Positions 1 through 8,557 are shown, counted from the first letter of the stretch. The stretch is DNA of 64,000 nt from Hahella sp. HNIBRBA332 (GCF_030719035.1 NZ_CP132203.1:5474501-5538500); one strand, 5' to 3'. Translations and numbers: made by a program. Notes: a model not told the origin generated them from the letters alone.

Positions 1-588
1 ATAGATTTTCGCGTCCGTGAGCGCCTGATCCAGACGACGGTCAAAACGTTTTGGCGCCGACTCATCGTCATCAGCCATCGCATTGTCGCGGGCGTATCCC
101 AGTGCGCTATCCAGCAACCTTTTCTTTGGTGGTTTAACGGCGGGGGCGTCCTGCACCCTTATGGTCGTCACTGCAGGCTTCTTTTCCGGTATCGGCGTCT
201 CGGTTTCAGTGGGCGCCGTTGGCGCGTTGGCGACGCTCCGCTTAGGTTCGGTCGGCTTCGTTTGCTGCGGTTTGGGGGCTGGCGGAGGCGCAGAAATTGG
301 CGGCGTGGGCTCGGATTCAACTATCGGCGTATCGTTCGCAGAAGCCTCCGGCTCAGCTAAGGGCTCTACAGGGAGCTGAGAGTGATTCGAGGAGAAATCC
401 AACTGAACGCTGATAGTGGAGATTTGCGCTCGCGGAGCGGGAGATTTCTCCATCGAAGGCATCAACAAAAATACCAAATGCGCCAGCGCGGAGCTTAACG
501 TCGCCGCCCAAAACAGCCTGTTGCGCCGGTTTTCTGATCGATTAGGGCATGCTTCCGCATCCGCGTTGTTGAAGTTTGCAATTTCCAC
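1..588 (-). CDS. TonB-like energy-transducer protein, partial (3' end outside window)
   Basis: An open frame of 196 codons runs from a GTG at 588 off the left edge. An in-frame TAA lies directly before the GTG, so translation starts there or further in. The N-terminus is short and cytoplasmic, followed by one hydrophobic segment (about residues 28-46). A long Pro/Glu/Lys/Thr-rich stretch follows (about residues 75-150), then a more ordinary segment ending ...LDQALTDAKIY at the edge. This is the architecture of TonB and related periplasm-spanning proteins: an inner-membrane anchor plus a proline-rich linker. The C-terminal receptor-contact domain, which would confirm the family, is not in the window. 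No ExbB or ExbD is visible. It is divergent from the gene at 715. An anchored proline-rich protein of another kind remains possible. Confidence 0.6.
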   Translation of the reverse strand, partial: MEIANFNNADAEACPNRSENRRNRLFWAATLSSALAHLVFLLMPSMEKSPAPRAQISTISVQLDFSSNHSQLPVEPLAEPEASANDTPIVESEPTPPISAPPPAPKPQQTKPTEPKRSVANAPTAPTETETPIPEKKPAVTTIRVQDAPAVKPPKKRLLDSALGYARDNAMADDDESAPKRFDRRLDQALTDAKIY

Positions 589-714
589 TTAAGCGCCGCG
601 ATCTCACCTGATATCCTTCCGCCGCGCATTTAAGCACTTTTTCGGGGCGCGACTCAATTGCGCGCAGCGCCCTTTTATTCCCGACCGAAGGATAAGTTGG
701 AACCAACGCATTTT

Positions 715-1533
715 ATGATCACGAATAATCCTAAAATCAAAGCCTTGCTGAATATCGGCCCTCCCAAAGATTTCGACTGGCCGGACTACGTGGCGCAGTA
801 CGGTTTTAACCAGGATGACATCCCCGAACTTATCCAGGTTTTGACGGATGAGACTCTTAATCTCGAAGACGAAAATAACAGCCTGTCATGGGCGTCGTTG
901 CACGCCTGTCGCACGCTGGGGCAATTACAGGCGGAACGGGCCGTTATGCCTTTGCTGCACAGTTTCGACTTTCTCTATATCCAGGACTGGGCCCTGGCGG
1001 AAATTCACCGCACCTTCGCCATGATCGGTCCGGTGGCCATCGCGCCGCTGGCGAGAAAGCTGCAGGAACCCGCCGAGGATGAGCTGATTCCCGCTCTGGC
1101 GGTCAAGGCGCTGGCGGCTATCGCCGTCGCTCACCCGGCGCACAAAGATCAGGTGGTGGAGATTTTCTGTGCATACATGGAGTTTCCGAACCGATCCGCC
1201 AAGGTCCTCAACGGCATATTAGTGGCGCGCCTGCTGGAGCTGAACGCCGCTCAGGCCATTGACGGCATCCGCCGCTTATACGCATTCAACTGCGTGGACC
1301 TGATCTGCGGCGGCGATCTGGAGGATGCGGAAATCAGCCTGGGATTCCGCAAAGAACGCTCCACGCCCCGCCTCAGCATTGAGGAACTACTGGATCTGGA
1401 AGAATATGGCGCACAACGCCAACAGGAAGAGCCCGAACCACCACCGCTTCCCATCAATCGCAAAATCGGCCGTAACGATCCCTGTGTGTGCGGCAGCGGC
1501 CATAAATACAAAAAGTGTTGTGGGATGAGTTGA
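715..1533 (+). CDS. HEAT-like repeat protein with C-terminal SEC-C zinc motif (DUF1186-like)
   Basis: The protein is about 272 residues. The body is alpha-helical with repeated Ala/Leu-rich helix pairs (for example around WASLHACRTLGQL and PLARKL), which looks like HEAT-type scaffolding. The last 20 residues, GRNDPCVCGSGHKYKKCCG, are a textbook SEC-C metal-binding motif as found at the SecA C-terminus and in many proteins of unknown role. The combination resembles the DUF1186 family; that name is from memory. The longest frame begins at a TTG at 658. I prefer the ATG at 715, though a TTG at 697 preceded by AAGGA at 688-692 is a real alternative. It converges on the minus-strand gene ending at 1575. 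The biochemical role is unknown. Confidence 0.75.
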   Translation: MITNNPKIKALLNIGPPKDFDWPDYVAQYGFNQDDIPELIQVLTDETLNLEDENNSLSWASLHACRTLGQLQAERAVMPLLHSFDFLYIQDWALAEIHRTFAMIGPVAIAPLARKLQEPAEDELIPALAVKALAAIAVAHPAHKDQVVEIFCAYMEFPNRSAKVLNGILVARLLELNAAQAIDGIRRLYAFNCVDLICGGDLEDAEISLGFRKERSTPRLSIEELLDLEEYGAQRQQEEPEPPPLPINRKIGRNDPCVCGSGHKYKKCCGMS

Positions 1534-1574
1534 GCAACTCGCTTGCCATCCACTCGGCCTGGCTGATCAAGAAG

Positions 1575-2003
1575 TCAGGCCGTCATACGCTCCGCCACGC
1601 ACAGCTCCATGATGCGCCACTGTACTTTCTCGATCCGCTCATAGATTTCCGCTATTTCTGTTTCTGACAAGGCTTGCAGATTAAACAGCTGCGCAGTCCT
1701 GCCCTGAGGAAATCCAAGCAGGTTATAGACACCGCTCTCATGAATTACCGTCGCAATATATCTGGATAACCGCTGGCGGTCCCAGTCTTCACAGTCCTCT
1801 TCCAACTCCAGATGCTCCGTCGCCTCCTCGCATTCATAGAGAAAATCATCCCAAAACCTGACGCCCTCCTCGCTCATCACGGGCTTCATCAACGTCAGCT
1901 TCTCCTGCAGCAGCGCTTTATTACTGGGGACGGACGCCAAATCACAGGCGTTCATAGCGTTTATTTCCGCCGTGGTTGTTAAAAAAACATCTTTGTCGTT
2001 CAT
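1575..2003 (-). CDS. hypothetical acidic helical protein
   Basis: This encodes 142 residues from an ATG at 2003, preceded by AGAGG at good spacing; the longer frame from 2021 lacks a comparable site. The product is acidic and predicted helical, with a Glu-rich centre (ECEEATEHLELEEDCEDW). It has no signal peptide or membrane segment, so it is likely cytoplasmic. I do not recognise a family. It lies 53 bases downstream of another small minus-strand unknown and may be cotranscribed with it. A short inverted repeat, CGGCCTG ... CAGGCCG (1555-1582), covers its stop codon but has no T-run. Confidence 0.6.
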   Translation of the reverse strand: MNDKDVFLTTTAEINAMNACDLASVPSNKALLQEKLTLMKPVMSEEGVRFWDDFLYECEEATEHLELEEDCEDWDRQRLSRYIATVIHESGVYNLLGFPQGRTAQLFNLQALSETEIAEIYERIEKVQWRIMELCVAERMTA

Positions 2004-2056
2004 CACTTTACCTCTCTGCAATACACTCAGATAAGCGCCAGCCAGAACTTAAAGGG

Positions 2057-2422
2057 TTATCTTAAGTGCTCCTCCGGCCATTGTGACTCTAAACCAACCT
2101 CAAGCACTTTGCTCGGCGCGCAAGTGTTAAACGCCAGCACAACATACAAGCTTGCGCCGCATGATGCACAAGTGCTGTAACAACATTCGAGATTCTGATG
2201 GTCATCCCCTGTGGTGGTGCGTTCGGCATTCCATTCACTAAATCTGGGGTCAGAGGCGGGCCACCATGCCATGCTTTGCCCAACTTGATAGGTCCGATCG
2301 CAAAAGCGCCCTGACTCGTCCCCATCAAAGTCGGAGCACATGCGGGTTTGAGCAAGAATGTTCGTTACCTGCTGGCAAGCGGGACAGCGCTCTTGCAGCT
2401 CTATCCAGTTAAAAGCACCCAT
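2057..2422 (-). CDS. hypothetical protein with two Cys pairs (zinc-ribbon-like)
   Basis: This encodes 121 residues from an ATG at 2422; a GTG two codons upstream at 2428 is equally possible. CPAC occurs near residue 13 and CYSTCASCG in the C-terminal half, with further Cys between them. That spacing suggests a zinc-binding fold, but no named family comes to mind. There is no signal peptide. It sits upstream of the 1575-2003 gene on the same strand and is divergent from the YopT-like protease gene at 2583. The 160 bases between them are AT-rich and must carry both promoters. No function is assigned. Confidence 0.55.
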   Translation of the reverse strand: MGAFNWIELQERCPACQQVTNILAQTRMCSDFDGDESGRFCDRTYQVGQSMAWWPASDPRFSEWNAERTTTGDDHQNLECCYSTCASCGASLYVVLAFNTCAPSKVLEVGLESQWPEEHLR

Positions 2423-2582
2423 AGACACCCAAGTTAATTGATCACTATTAAATTTATTTAACGCTTATTTTTCATAAACTTATGAACTTCCCCTGAAAAC
2501 CCAAGTCGAAGTTTTGCGCGCGGAGTGACGCCTCCAGGCTGACTCCACGCGCATCGTCTTTTTTTGAGTAGTAGAGGTAGTC

Positions 2583-3209
2583 ATGATTATCAGAAGGATA
2601 GCGGAGTTTGACCAGACGGTGGCCATGTTGGGACTGACGGGACGATCTCAAGCCGCTTCAGAGGGCGCTTGCCATAACTTCACCATCAACTGGCTGAGCC
2701 TGATGTTTCACGACAACGGCGACATCAGGCGCGCCAAACAGCGAATGGCGAAGTTAGGAGTGCGTTCCGGCGCCGGTAACCCGGTACTGCAGAAGGCCTT
2801 TGGGGATCGCTGGGAAGAAGGCGGCAATGCCTACAAGATGGCGGACAAACTGATGATACAGATACGCGGCCTAAAAGAAGTCGCGCTCCTCAAAGACTAC
2901 TCTCACTTCAGCCAGCGCTGGCTGGAAAGCGAGTTGCTGACGCCGCAATACGCCGGTTACATCTATTCTTTCTGGTTTCCGATGAAAGTGGTCGGCGCCG
3001 ACGGCGCGCATACAATCGGCTTCTTCCGCTCCGTATCAGGCCGTCAGGGACAGCTCGTTCCCAATAACGCCACCATCGTCGTGTTCGATCCCAATTATGG
3101 CGAGTTTCACGTGCCGGAAGCAGAGTTCCATAAATGGTTCCGTAAATTCAGAACCTACTACGGCGGAACCGTCACCTCGCATATGGTGAAGTGCGTGGCG
3201 CCCATTTGA
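2583..3209 (+). CDS. YopT/AvrPphB-like (C58-type) cysteine protease
   Basis: The protein is 208 residues. The ATG at 2583 follows AGAGG with about six bases spacing. Three conserved-looking blocks match the YopT-type papain-like fold in the right order: Cys30 in EGACHNF, His143 in GAHTIGF, and Asp169 in VVFDPNYGEF. In Yersinia YopT the Cys/His/Asp triad cleaves prenylated Rho GTPases, and plant-pathogen homologues cleave host kinases. Those are known family facts; the substrate here is unknown. The protein is compact, nearly all catalytic domain, with no signal peptide, which fits a secreted effector or a toxin domain standing alone. No type III secretion genes or chaperone are in the window. 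Its stop lies one base from that of the convergent lipase-like gene. Confidence 0.65.
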   Translation: MIIRRIAEFDQTVAMLGLTGRSQAASEGACHNFTINWLSLMFHDNGDIRRAKQRMAKLGVRSGAGNPVLQKAFGDRWEEGGNAYKMADKLMIQIRGLKEVALLKDYSHFSQRWLESELLTPQYAGYIYSFWFPMKVVGADGAHTIGFFRSVSGRQGQLVPNNATIVVFDPNYGEFHVPEAEFHKWFRKFRTYYGGTVTSHMVKCVAPI

Positions 3210-3210
3210 T

Positions 3211-4560
3211 TTACTCGTCAACGATCGGATCGTCGTCTTCCCGGCGGCGTCCATCCGACCTCTTACCAGCCCAACGTCCGACGACGAGCCGGGTTCCTCC
3301 CTGCACCAGCTTCCCTCCCCATTTCAGCGAACCGTATACGACGCCGGCGACGCCCTTGTGGGTTTCATCCACCACTCTCGCCACCGGCCTCACCAACGGA
3401 ATCCTGGTCAGCACCTCCTGAGGGTCGCGGGCGATGGCCCGATGCATGGACTCCACCGCGCCCACCGTTTGCAGATAGCCATCCGCCAACAGATCCACCA
3501 TTCCCGCCGCCAACCGTCCATCTCGCCATACCGCCGTCTCAGTAGAGGCAACCGGCGTCAGTGAAATGGTTTGACGCAACGGCTGCGCACTTCCCAGGGA
3601 CGCGTCCTCTTCACACCATTGCCGAATCTGGCGATACACACGATTACAGTGCGCCAAGGGAATATGCGGCACGCCCTCGAAATGAGCGAAGCGGCTGTCC
3701 GCCGGCGCTGCGCGGGGATGAGCGCTGGTCTGGGTGACCAGACTGTCGCCGACCAGTTTGTTGATGAGGCTGTCGTTTTTGGAAGACAGCGATCCACTAA
3801 TAAAGCAGTGCCTGGCGCCAGGATAAAAGCCGCGACCCGGGGTCACCGACGGCGCCGGGTCCAGCCCCTCGCGCAGGTCGCGGATGCCCTCGCTGCGGCC
3901 GTCGATCCAATCCGCCCACTGACTGATGTAATCCCGGGGAAACTCGCGCACCAATGCGCTGAAGCGATGGCCCATTTGTTCAAATGGAGATCCTTCGTGG
4001 GGGCTGCCGATGTAGAAACAACGTTTGAGTTTCGGCAACCAGGGAGCGTCGGACAGGTCCGCCGATTTCTGCGCGCTGCGCATCACCAGTCCGCCCATGC
4101 TGAAACCAATCAGGATGATTTCGTCAATTTCCATAGGATAAGCGGCGAGTAAACCCGTCATTAACTGGCAAAAGCGCAGTCCGTTCTCCCGCACCGGCAG
4201 TCCACTGTTGTAACGCAGAAACAGTGGGGTGTACCCGAAGTCCCGTTGCAGTCTAAGGCCGTAATTATCCGGTTTGGGCTCCATAACTGCATCGGTTTGC
4301 CTGGGTTTGATGTCCCAAACGCTTTCCAGGTTGGTGAGTCCGTGCAGCAAGACGACGACTTTATTGGAAAGCACCAGCCCGGAACGCAGCGCCAGCGTCT
4401 CATCCAACGGCAACGGCCGTCGCTGATGATAAAAGGCCATCTCAATCGCTAACGGATTGCCCCGTCGCGCCAGATAATCACCGAAGACGCCGTTCAGGGC
4501 CGCCTGCCCAAGGCCGCCCCAACGTCGCCAATTCAGGGGTTTTGTCTCGCTGTCCGCCAT
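3211..4560 (-). CDS. alpha/beta hydrolase, PGAP1/lipase-like
   Basis: This encodes about 449 residues from the ATG at 4560, which has GGAG six bases upstream; the longer frame to 4689 would overlap mnmH and lacks a site. An HG pair in VVVLLHGLTN (residues 68-77) can supply the oxyanion hole. The nucleophile elbow is GFSMGG with Ser154. This matches the PGAP1-like/triacylglycerol-lipase group of serine esterases. The C-terminal 150 residues look like an accessory region containing a paired-helix segment. No signal peptide is seen, so a cytoplasmic or membrane-surface role is likely. It starts 41 bases after mnmH on the same strand, so it may be transcribed with selD-mnmH, although no functional link is known. 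Confidence 0.7.
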   Translation of the reverse strand: MADSETKPLNWRRWGGLGQAALNGVFGDYLARRGNPLAIEMAFYHQRRPLPLDETLALRSGLVLSNKVVVLLHGLTNLESVWDIKPRQTDAVMEPKPDNYGLRLQRDFGYTPLFLRYNSGLPVRENGLRFCQLMTGLLAAYPMEIDEIILIGFSMGGLVMRSAQKSADLSDAPWLPKLKRCFYIGSPHEGSPFEQMGHRFSALVREFPRDYISQWADWIDGRSEGIRDLREGLDPAPSVTPGRGFYPGARHCFISGSLSSKNDSLINKLVGDSLVTQTSAHPRAAPADSRFAHFEGVPHIPLAHCNRVYRQIRQWCEEDASLGSAQPLRQTISLTPVASTETAVWRDGRLAAGMVDLLADGYLQTVGAVESMHRAIARDPQEVLTRIPLVRPVARVVDETHKGVAGVVYGSLKWGGKLVQGGTRLVVGRWAGKRSDGRRREDDDPIVDE

Positions 4561-4601
4561 CGCTCTCTCCCGCCCTTCGGCATTGCGACCGCACATGTCG
4601 G

Positions 4602-5741
4602 TCAAAGTCGCTCGTCCCTCACTGTCGCCGCCTTTGGCGACCAATGCGCGAAATAATCGCGCACCGCCGCCGCATCTCCGCGAAAACAAATACGCTCCGC
4701 ACGCTTGTTCAGTTGATAGGCGTACATAGGATCATAGTAGTCTTCCAGTAAACGTCTGATCCAATCCCGGTGCGAGGCGGGGTCTCCCCGCCGATGCCGC
4801 GCCAGCGCCGCCTCCAGCATCTCGCTCAGTTGTTGATAGCGCAGCCCGCCCAGACGCGTGCGGATGTTGAATATCGATTGGCGCAGGTCGTCGGCAAAGC
4901 GCTCAAAACCTTCTTCCTCGCCCTGGCTGCGTCGCCACTCGTCTAATTTATGCAGAATATAGTTACGAAAACTGTGTTCCACTCGTTGTTCCAGCGCGAC
5001 CTCAACCACCACCAGCGGCGCCTGCGCCATGGCCTGCCGCAGGCACTGCGGCAATGCGCAGCGTCCAATCAGATGACTTTCATCCTCCAGCAAGAGCGGC
5101 GCGCCTGCGAATCCATGGCGCTGGCGCAACAACGCCACCGCCAGAGCGTTCTCAAAGTCGATTTGCGAGGGCTGAGCGTCAGCGCGCCGGCCAAAGGCGC
5201 TGCCGCGATGATGGGCCAGCTCCTCCAGATCCACCGCCCCCGGAATATGTGACAGCAAGTCGGTCTTTCCGCCGCCAGTATGCCCCGCCAGCAGAACAAA
5301 ACGGGCTTCCTGGCAAATCCTTTCCATGGACTCTATCAGGAAGCGCCGCATGGCCTTATATCCACCCAGAATACGCGGGTACGCCACACCGCTTTCCGCC
5401 AGCCACTGCTGACAAATGCTGGAGCGCAGGCCACCGCGAAAGCAGTACAAATATCCGTGCGGATGCCGCTGCGCGAACTCCCGCCAGCCTTGCACCCGCG
5501 CGTCTTTCACCTCGCCATGCACCAATCGATGCCCCAGCTCTATCGCCGCCTGTTGACCGTGGCGCTTATAACAACTCCCTACCTGCGCCCGTTCGTCATC
5601 CGTCATCAGCGGCAGATTAACGGCGTCGGGAAACGCGCCTTTGTGAAACTCCACAGGTGCGCGCGTATCCAGCAACGGCGCGCCGGACAAGAACACATTG
5701 AGGTAATCGTCCGTATCCTGTCTGTCCTCTGATCCGCTCAT
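4602..5741 (-). CDS. mnmH: tRNA 2-selenouridine synthase (rhodanese plus P-loop)
   Basis: MnmH (SelU/YbbB) replaces sulfur by selenium in 2-thiouridine at the wobble position of certain tRNAs, using selenophosphate. The 379-residue product has the expected N-terminal rhodanese domain, with the active Cys100 in YCFRGG, followed by a P-loop, AGHTGGGKT (about residues 152-160). Length and order match the family. Its ATG abuts the selD stop (TGAATG), so translation is probably coupled and the product uses the SelD output directly. No selA, selB or selC is in the window, so this locus on its own supports tRNA selenation rather than selenocysteine insertion. Confidence 0.95.
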   Translation of the reverse strand: MSGSEDRQDTDDYLNVFLSGAPLLDTRAPVEFHKGAFPDAVNLPLMTDDERAQVGSCYKRHGQQAAIELGHRLVHGEVKDARVQGWREFAQRHPHGYLYCFRGGLRSSICQQWLAESGVAYPRILGGYKAMRRFLIESMERICQEARFVLLAGHTGGGKTDLLSHIPGAVDLEELAHHRGSAFGRRADAQPSQIDFENALAVALLRQRHGFAGAPLLLEDESHLIGRCALPQCLRQAMAQAPLVVVEVALEQRVEHSFRNYILHKLDEWRRSQGEEEGFERFADDLRQSIFNIRTRLGGLRYQQLSEMLEAALARHRRGDPASHRDWIRRLLEDYYDPMYAYQLNKRAERICFRGDAAAVRDYFAHWSPKAATVRDERL

Positions 5742-6782
5742 TCACGCCACCTCTATGCGCGGCCCATCGCGATAGGTCTGCAAGGTTCCTATCAACGCAG
5801 GCGCTATGCTGGCGTCCTCCAGCACCCGCTCCAAGGCCTGCCGGCCCTCAGGGGAGACAGCGATAAGCAGTCCTCCGCTGGTCTGGGGATCGCAAAGCAG
5901 CAGACGCTGTTCCTCCGTCATTGCCCCCAGACGCGCACCATAACTATCGAAATTACGCCGCGCGCCACCGGGAACGCAGCCTTGCTGGATATAATCCAAC
6001 ACCGGCGCCAGGCGGGGAATAGCTTCGTAACTCAATTGCGCCTTCAATCCGGAGCCTTCGCACATCTCCAGCAGATGTCCCATCAGTCCGAACCCCGTCA
6101 CGTCGGTCATCGCGCAGACTTCCGCCAAACGCGCCGCCTCCGCGCCAACCCGGTTCAACGCGCACATTTGCTCCAAAGCCAAGTGGGCGTGTTGCGGCTG
6201 TAATTTCTTTTGCTTCTGCGCGGTGGTCAGTACGCCGACGCCCAGTGGCTTGGTGAGATAGAGCAGGCTGCCGGCGACAGCGGCGTCGTTGCGCTTGAGA
6301 TTTGCATGGGTGGTGGAGCCGGTCACCGCCAGCCCGAAAATCGGCTCCGGCGCATCAATGCTGTGTCCGCCCGCCAGCATGATTCCCGCTTCATGACAGG
6401 TGTGGCGACCGCCTTCCACCACGCGCTGGGCGATCTCCGCCGGCAGAGTATTGACCGGCCAACCGAGGATGGCCACCGCCATCAAAGGTTCGCCGCCCAT
6501 GGCGTAAATATCGCTGATGGCGTTGGCGGCGGCGATGCGTCCAAAGTCGAACGGGTCGTCGACGATGGGCATGAAAAAATCCGTGGTGCTGAGAATGATG
6601 CGACCGTCGCCCAGATCATAGGCGGCGGCGTCGTCTTTCGACGCGTTGCCCACCAGCAGCCGGGGATCGTTGATGGGCGGCAATTGGGAAAGAAGAATGC
6701 GGTCGAGAATTGCAGGAGAAATCTTACAGCCGCAGCCAGCGCCGTGACTAAATTCCGTGAGCTTGATCGATGCGTCTTGCAT
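5742..6782 (-). CDS. selD: selenophosphate synthetase (selenide, water dikinase)
   Basis: SelD makes selenophosphate from selenide and ATP. The product is 346 residues, the usual length. The N-terminal glycine-rich active-site loop, GAGCGCK, places Cys17 and Lys20 at the positions known to be essential in the E. coli enzyme; the residue is Cys, not selenocysteine. Later blocks such as LADNA-type GRIAAANAISDIYAMGG and GFGLMGHL are typical of the AIR-synthase/ThiL fold. A strong GGAGGGG precedes the ATG. It is the first gene of a selD-mnmH pair whose stop and start codons are directly adjacent, with a lipase-like gene following 41 bases after mnmH. Confidence 0.96.
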   Translation of the reverse strand: MQDASIKLTEFSHGAGCGCKISPAILDRILLSQLPPINDPRLLVGNASKDDAAAYDLGDGRIILSTTDFFMPIVDDPFDFGRIAAANAISDIYAMGGEPLMAVAILGWPVNTLPAEIAQRVVEGGRHTCHEAGIMLAGGHSIDAPEPIFGLAVTGSTTHANLKRNDAAVAGSLLYLTKPLGVGVLTTAQKQKKLQPQHAHLALEQMCALNRVGAEAARLAEVCAMTDVTGFGLMGHLLEMCEGSGLKAQLSYEAIPRLAPVLDYIQQGCVPGGARRNFDSYGARLGAMTEEQRLLLCDPQTSGGLLIAVSPEGRQALERVLEDASIAPALIGTLQTYRDGPRIEVA

Positions 6783-6854
6783 ACGCCCCTCCGTTGACGA
6801 TGGAAGGACGTATGATAGGTCTTCGCAGGCGCCTTGTCACAGCGCTGAACGCTG

Positions 6855-7298
6855 CTATGCCGACTGCGTCGCGACTTCCCTGGAGACCGCACGGGAAAGC
6901 AGGAGCACTCCACACCACAAGGGCGTAATGACCAGGGCGGTGGAGAAGATATCAGCAACGCTGTGATACTCCTGATACAGCATCAGCAATGCGTATCCCA
7001 GCAACCCGATCAACGCAGGTATTCGCAAACGCGGCGCAGCGGCGATCAGGCTGAGGGTGATGACCATCGCCACGGCGGAGTGCGTACTGTAATCCATGCC
7101 CAGCGCCGGCCATATATCCAGGGAGTGATCAAGCCACTGCACCGTGTAGGCGATAGCCAGGCCGCCAAATAACGTCTGCGACAATCGGCCTGCCGCCGCC
7201 CAGCGACGACGCCACAGGGTGTAAGCCAACAGCATCAGCGTCACCAGACCAAGCAACGGGTTATAACTGTCGGCGATAGCGTCGAGAATTTCATACAC
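6855..7298 (-). CDS. membrane protein resembling a short PAP2 phosphatase
   Basis: The start is a GTG at 7298, preceded by AAGGAG about ten bases upstream; the longer frame up to 7409 runs through a repeat element and is unlikely to be coding. The product has about 147 residues with four to five hydrophobic segments. YSTHSAVAM and YHSVADIF resemble the second and third motifs of PAP2 lipid phosphatases (SGH and HxxxD). The first motif is not evident, so activity is uncertain. It lies 72 bases upstream of selD on the same strand. It could equally be an unrelated small membrane protein. Confidence 0.5.
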   Translation of the reverse strand: MYEILDAIADSYNPLLGLVTLMLLAYTLWRRRWAAAGRLSQTLFGGLAIAYTVQWLDHSLDIWPALGMDYSTHSAVAMVITLSLIAAAPRLRIPALIGLLGYALLMLYQEYHSVADIFSTALVITPLWCGVLLLSRAVSREVATQSA

Positions 7299-7330
7299 GA
7301 GAAGATCACTCCTTGAAGACGGAAGAGCAA

Positions 7331-7393
7331 AGGGCCTGACATGTTCAGGTCCTGTCGTTGCAGACAGATAGAAGGAAGCTATTTGTCTGCCTG
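7331..7393 (+). repeat. two-hairpin dispersed element, copy 1
   Basis: This 63-base stretch recurs at 61843-61906 on the opposite strand with about 57 of 64 aligned positions identical. Read on the plus strand it can fold into two hairpins: an 8-9 bp stem (AGGGCCTGA ... TCAGGTCCT) and a 12 bp stem (GCAGACAGATAG ... CTATTTGTCTGC) with an AAGGAAG loop. Both stems close fully if G-U pairs are allowed. It sits between the divergent genes at 7298 and 7589. Confidence 0.7.
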
Positions 7394-7588
7394 ATGAATA
7401 AGGTATCACAGCTGCGTATCGGGAGAGTATGCTCTGATGTCAGCGCAGGCGTATTTGCGTCAAATTTTTCCTGGTTAGTCAAAAGTCTGTATTGATCAAA
7501 CAGTTACAACAAGCGATGCTGATCACAGTCGATCGCCGTCGCCGTTCTTTCCAGAGGCGGCGCCTATTCCAGTTCAAGGAGCAGAACA

Positions 7589-8557
7589 ATGGATTACGGA
7601 TATTTTGCAGCACTGGCGGCACTACTGGCGCTGACAGGCTGCGACTCCGCCGCAAGCGAGCACTGGCAAGGATATATCGAAGGCGATTCGATATTCATCG
7701 CAGCCCCCTCCGCTGGCACACTCACAGAGGTTGCGGTGGAGGAAGGCGACCAAGTCAGCGCCGACACCCACCTGTTCAGCATTGACGATGAGCCCCAGCG
7801 CGCCGCGGAACAACAAGCCGAGGCGCAATTGCTGCGCGCCCGCGCCGAGCTGGCGGACTTGGAGAAGGGCAAACGACCGCAGGAGCTGGCGGTGATCGAA
7901 GCCCAATACGAACAAGCCCAGGCCGCCGCCGAACTCTCTTCCAAACAGCTACTGCGCGCTCGCGATCTATACGCCAACAGTCTCGCCAGCCGTTCCAGCC
8001 TGGACGAAGCGGAGACGGCGCACACACGTAATCTTCGCCAGATCCAGGAAATTGAAGCGCAACTGAGTTCCGCCCGACTCGCCGCACGTTCCGACCAGTT
8101 GGACGCGGCCAAGGCGCTGGTGGCGGCGGCGCAAGCTACCTTGCGAGAAGCGCGCTGGAGCCTGCGACAGAAACAACAGTCGGCGCCGACGCAGGCGCTG
8201 GTGCGACAGGTGCTATATCGACCAGGTGAATTTGTGCCCGCCGGACAGCCGGTGGTGGAGCTATTGCCGCCGGAGCGCATCAATGTGCGCTTTTTCGTGC
8301 CGGAGACTGCGTTGCACGCGATTAAAACCGGGGATCAGGTCAGCGTCCACTGCGACGGCTGCGGCGCACCGTTTATGGCCACCGTGCGCTATATCAGCCC
8401 CAACGCGGAATTCACGCCCCCCTATATCTACAGCAAAGACAGCCGGGACAAGTTTGTGTATCTGGTGAAGGCCTGGCCCGCTGCTGACAGATCGCCGCAA
8501 CTGCATCCAGGGCAACCCGTGGATGTTGCGCCGCCCGGGTTGGACGCCCATGAATAA
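7589..8557 (+). CDS. HlyD-family periplasmic adaptor lipoprotein of an ABC exporter
   Basis: Membrane-fusion adaptors link an inner-membrane transporter to an outer-membrane channel. The 322-residue product has a lipobox ending LALTGC (Cys18), so it is probably a lipoprotein. A biotinyl-lipoyl-like half (about residues 28-65) precedes a long Ala/Glu/Gln-rich alpha-hairpin (about 65-200). The lipoyl half then returns near VLYRPGEFVPAGQPVVEL, followed by a beta domain. It resembles the YhiI/YbhG group. AAGGAG precedes the ATG. It heads an operon: its stop overlaps the ATPase start by eight bases, and a permease follows. No TolC-like gene is in the window. Confidence 0.88.
   Translation: MDYGYFAALAALLALTGCDSAASEHWQGYIEGDSIFIAAPSAGTLTEVAVEEGDQVSADTHLFSIDDEPQRAAEQQAEAQLLRARAELADLEKGKRPQELAVIEAQYEQAQAAAELSSKQLLRARDLYANSLASRSSLDEAETAHTRNLRQIQEIEAQLSSARLAARSDQLDAAKALVAAAQATLREARWSLRQKQQSAPTQALVRQVLYRPGEFVPAGQPVVELLPPERINVRFFVPETALHAIKTGDQVSVHCDGCGAPFMATVRYISPNAEFTPPYIYSKDSRDKFVYLVKAWPAADRSPQLHPGQPVDVAPPGLDAHE

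Noticed and set aside
83..379. Plus-strand frame of 98 residues rich in Gly/Ser/Val
   Set aside because: It is the antisense of the proline-rich linker of the TonB-like gene; composition is explained by that.
1555..1582. Inverted repeat CGGCCTG ... CAGGCCG between convergent genes
   Set aside because: It covers a stop codon, has a 14-base loop and no T-run, so I do not call it a terminator.
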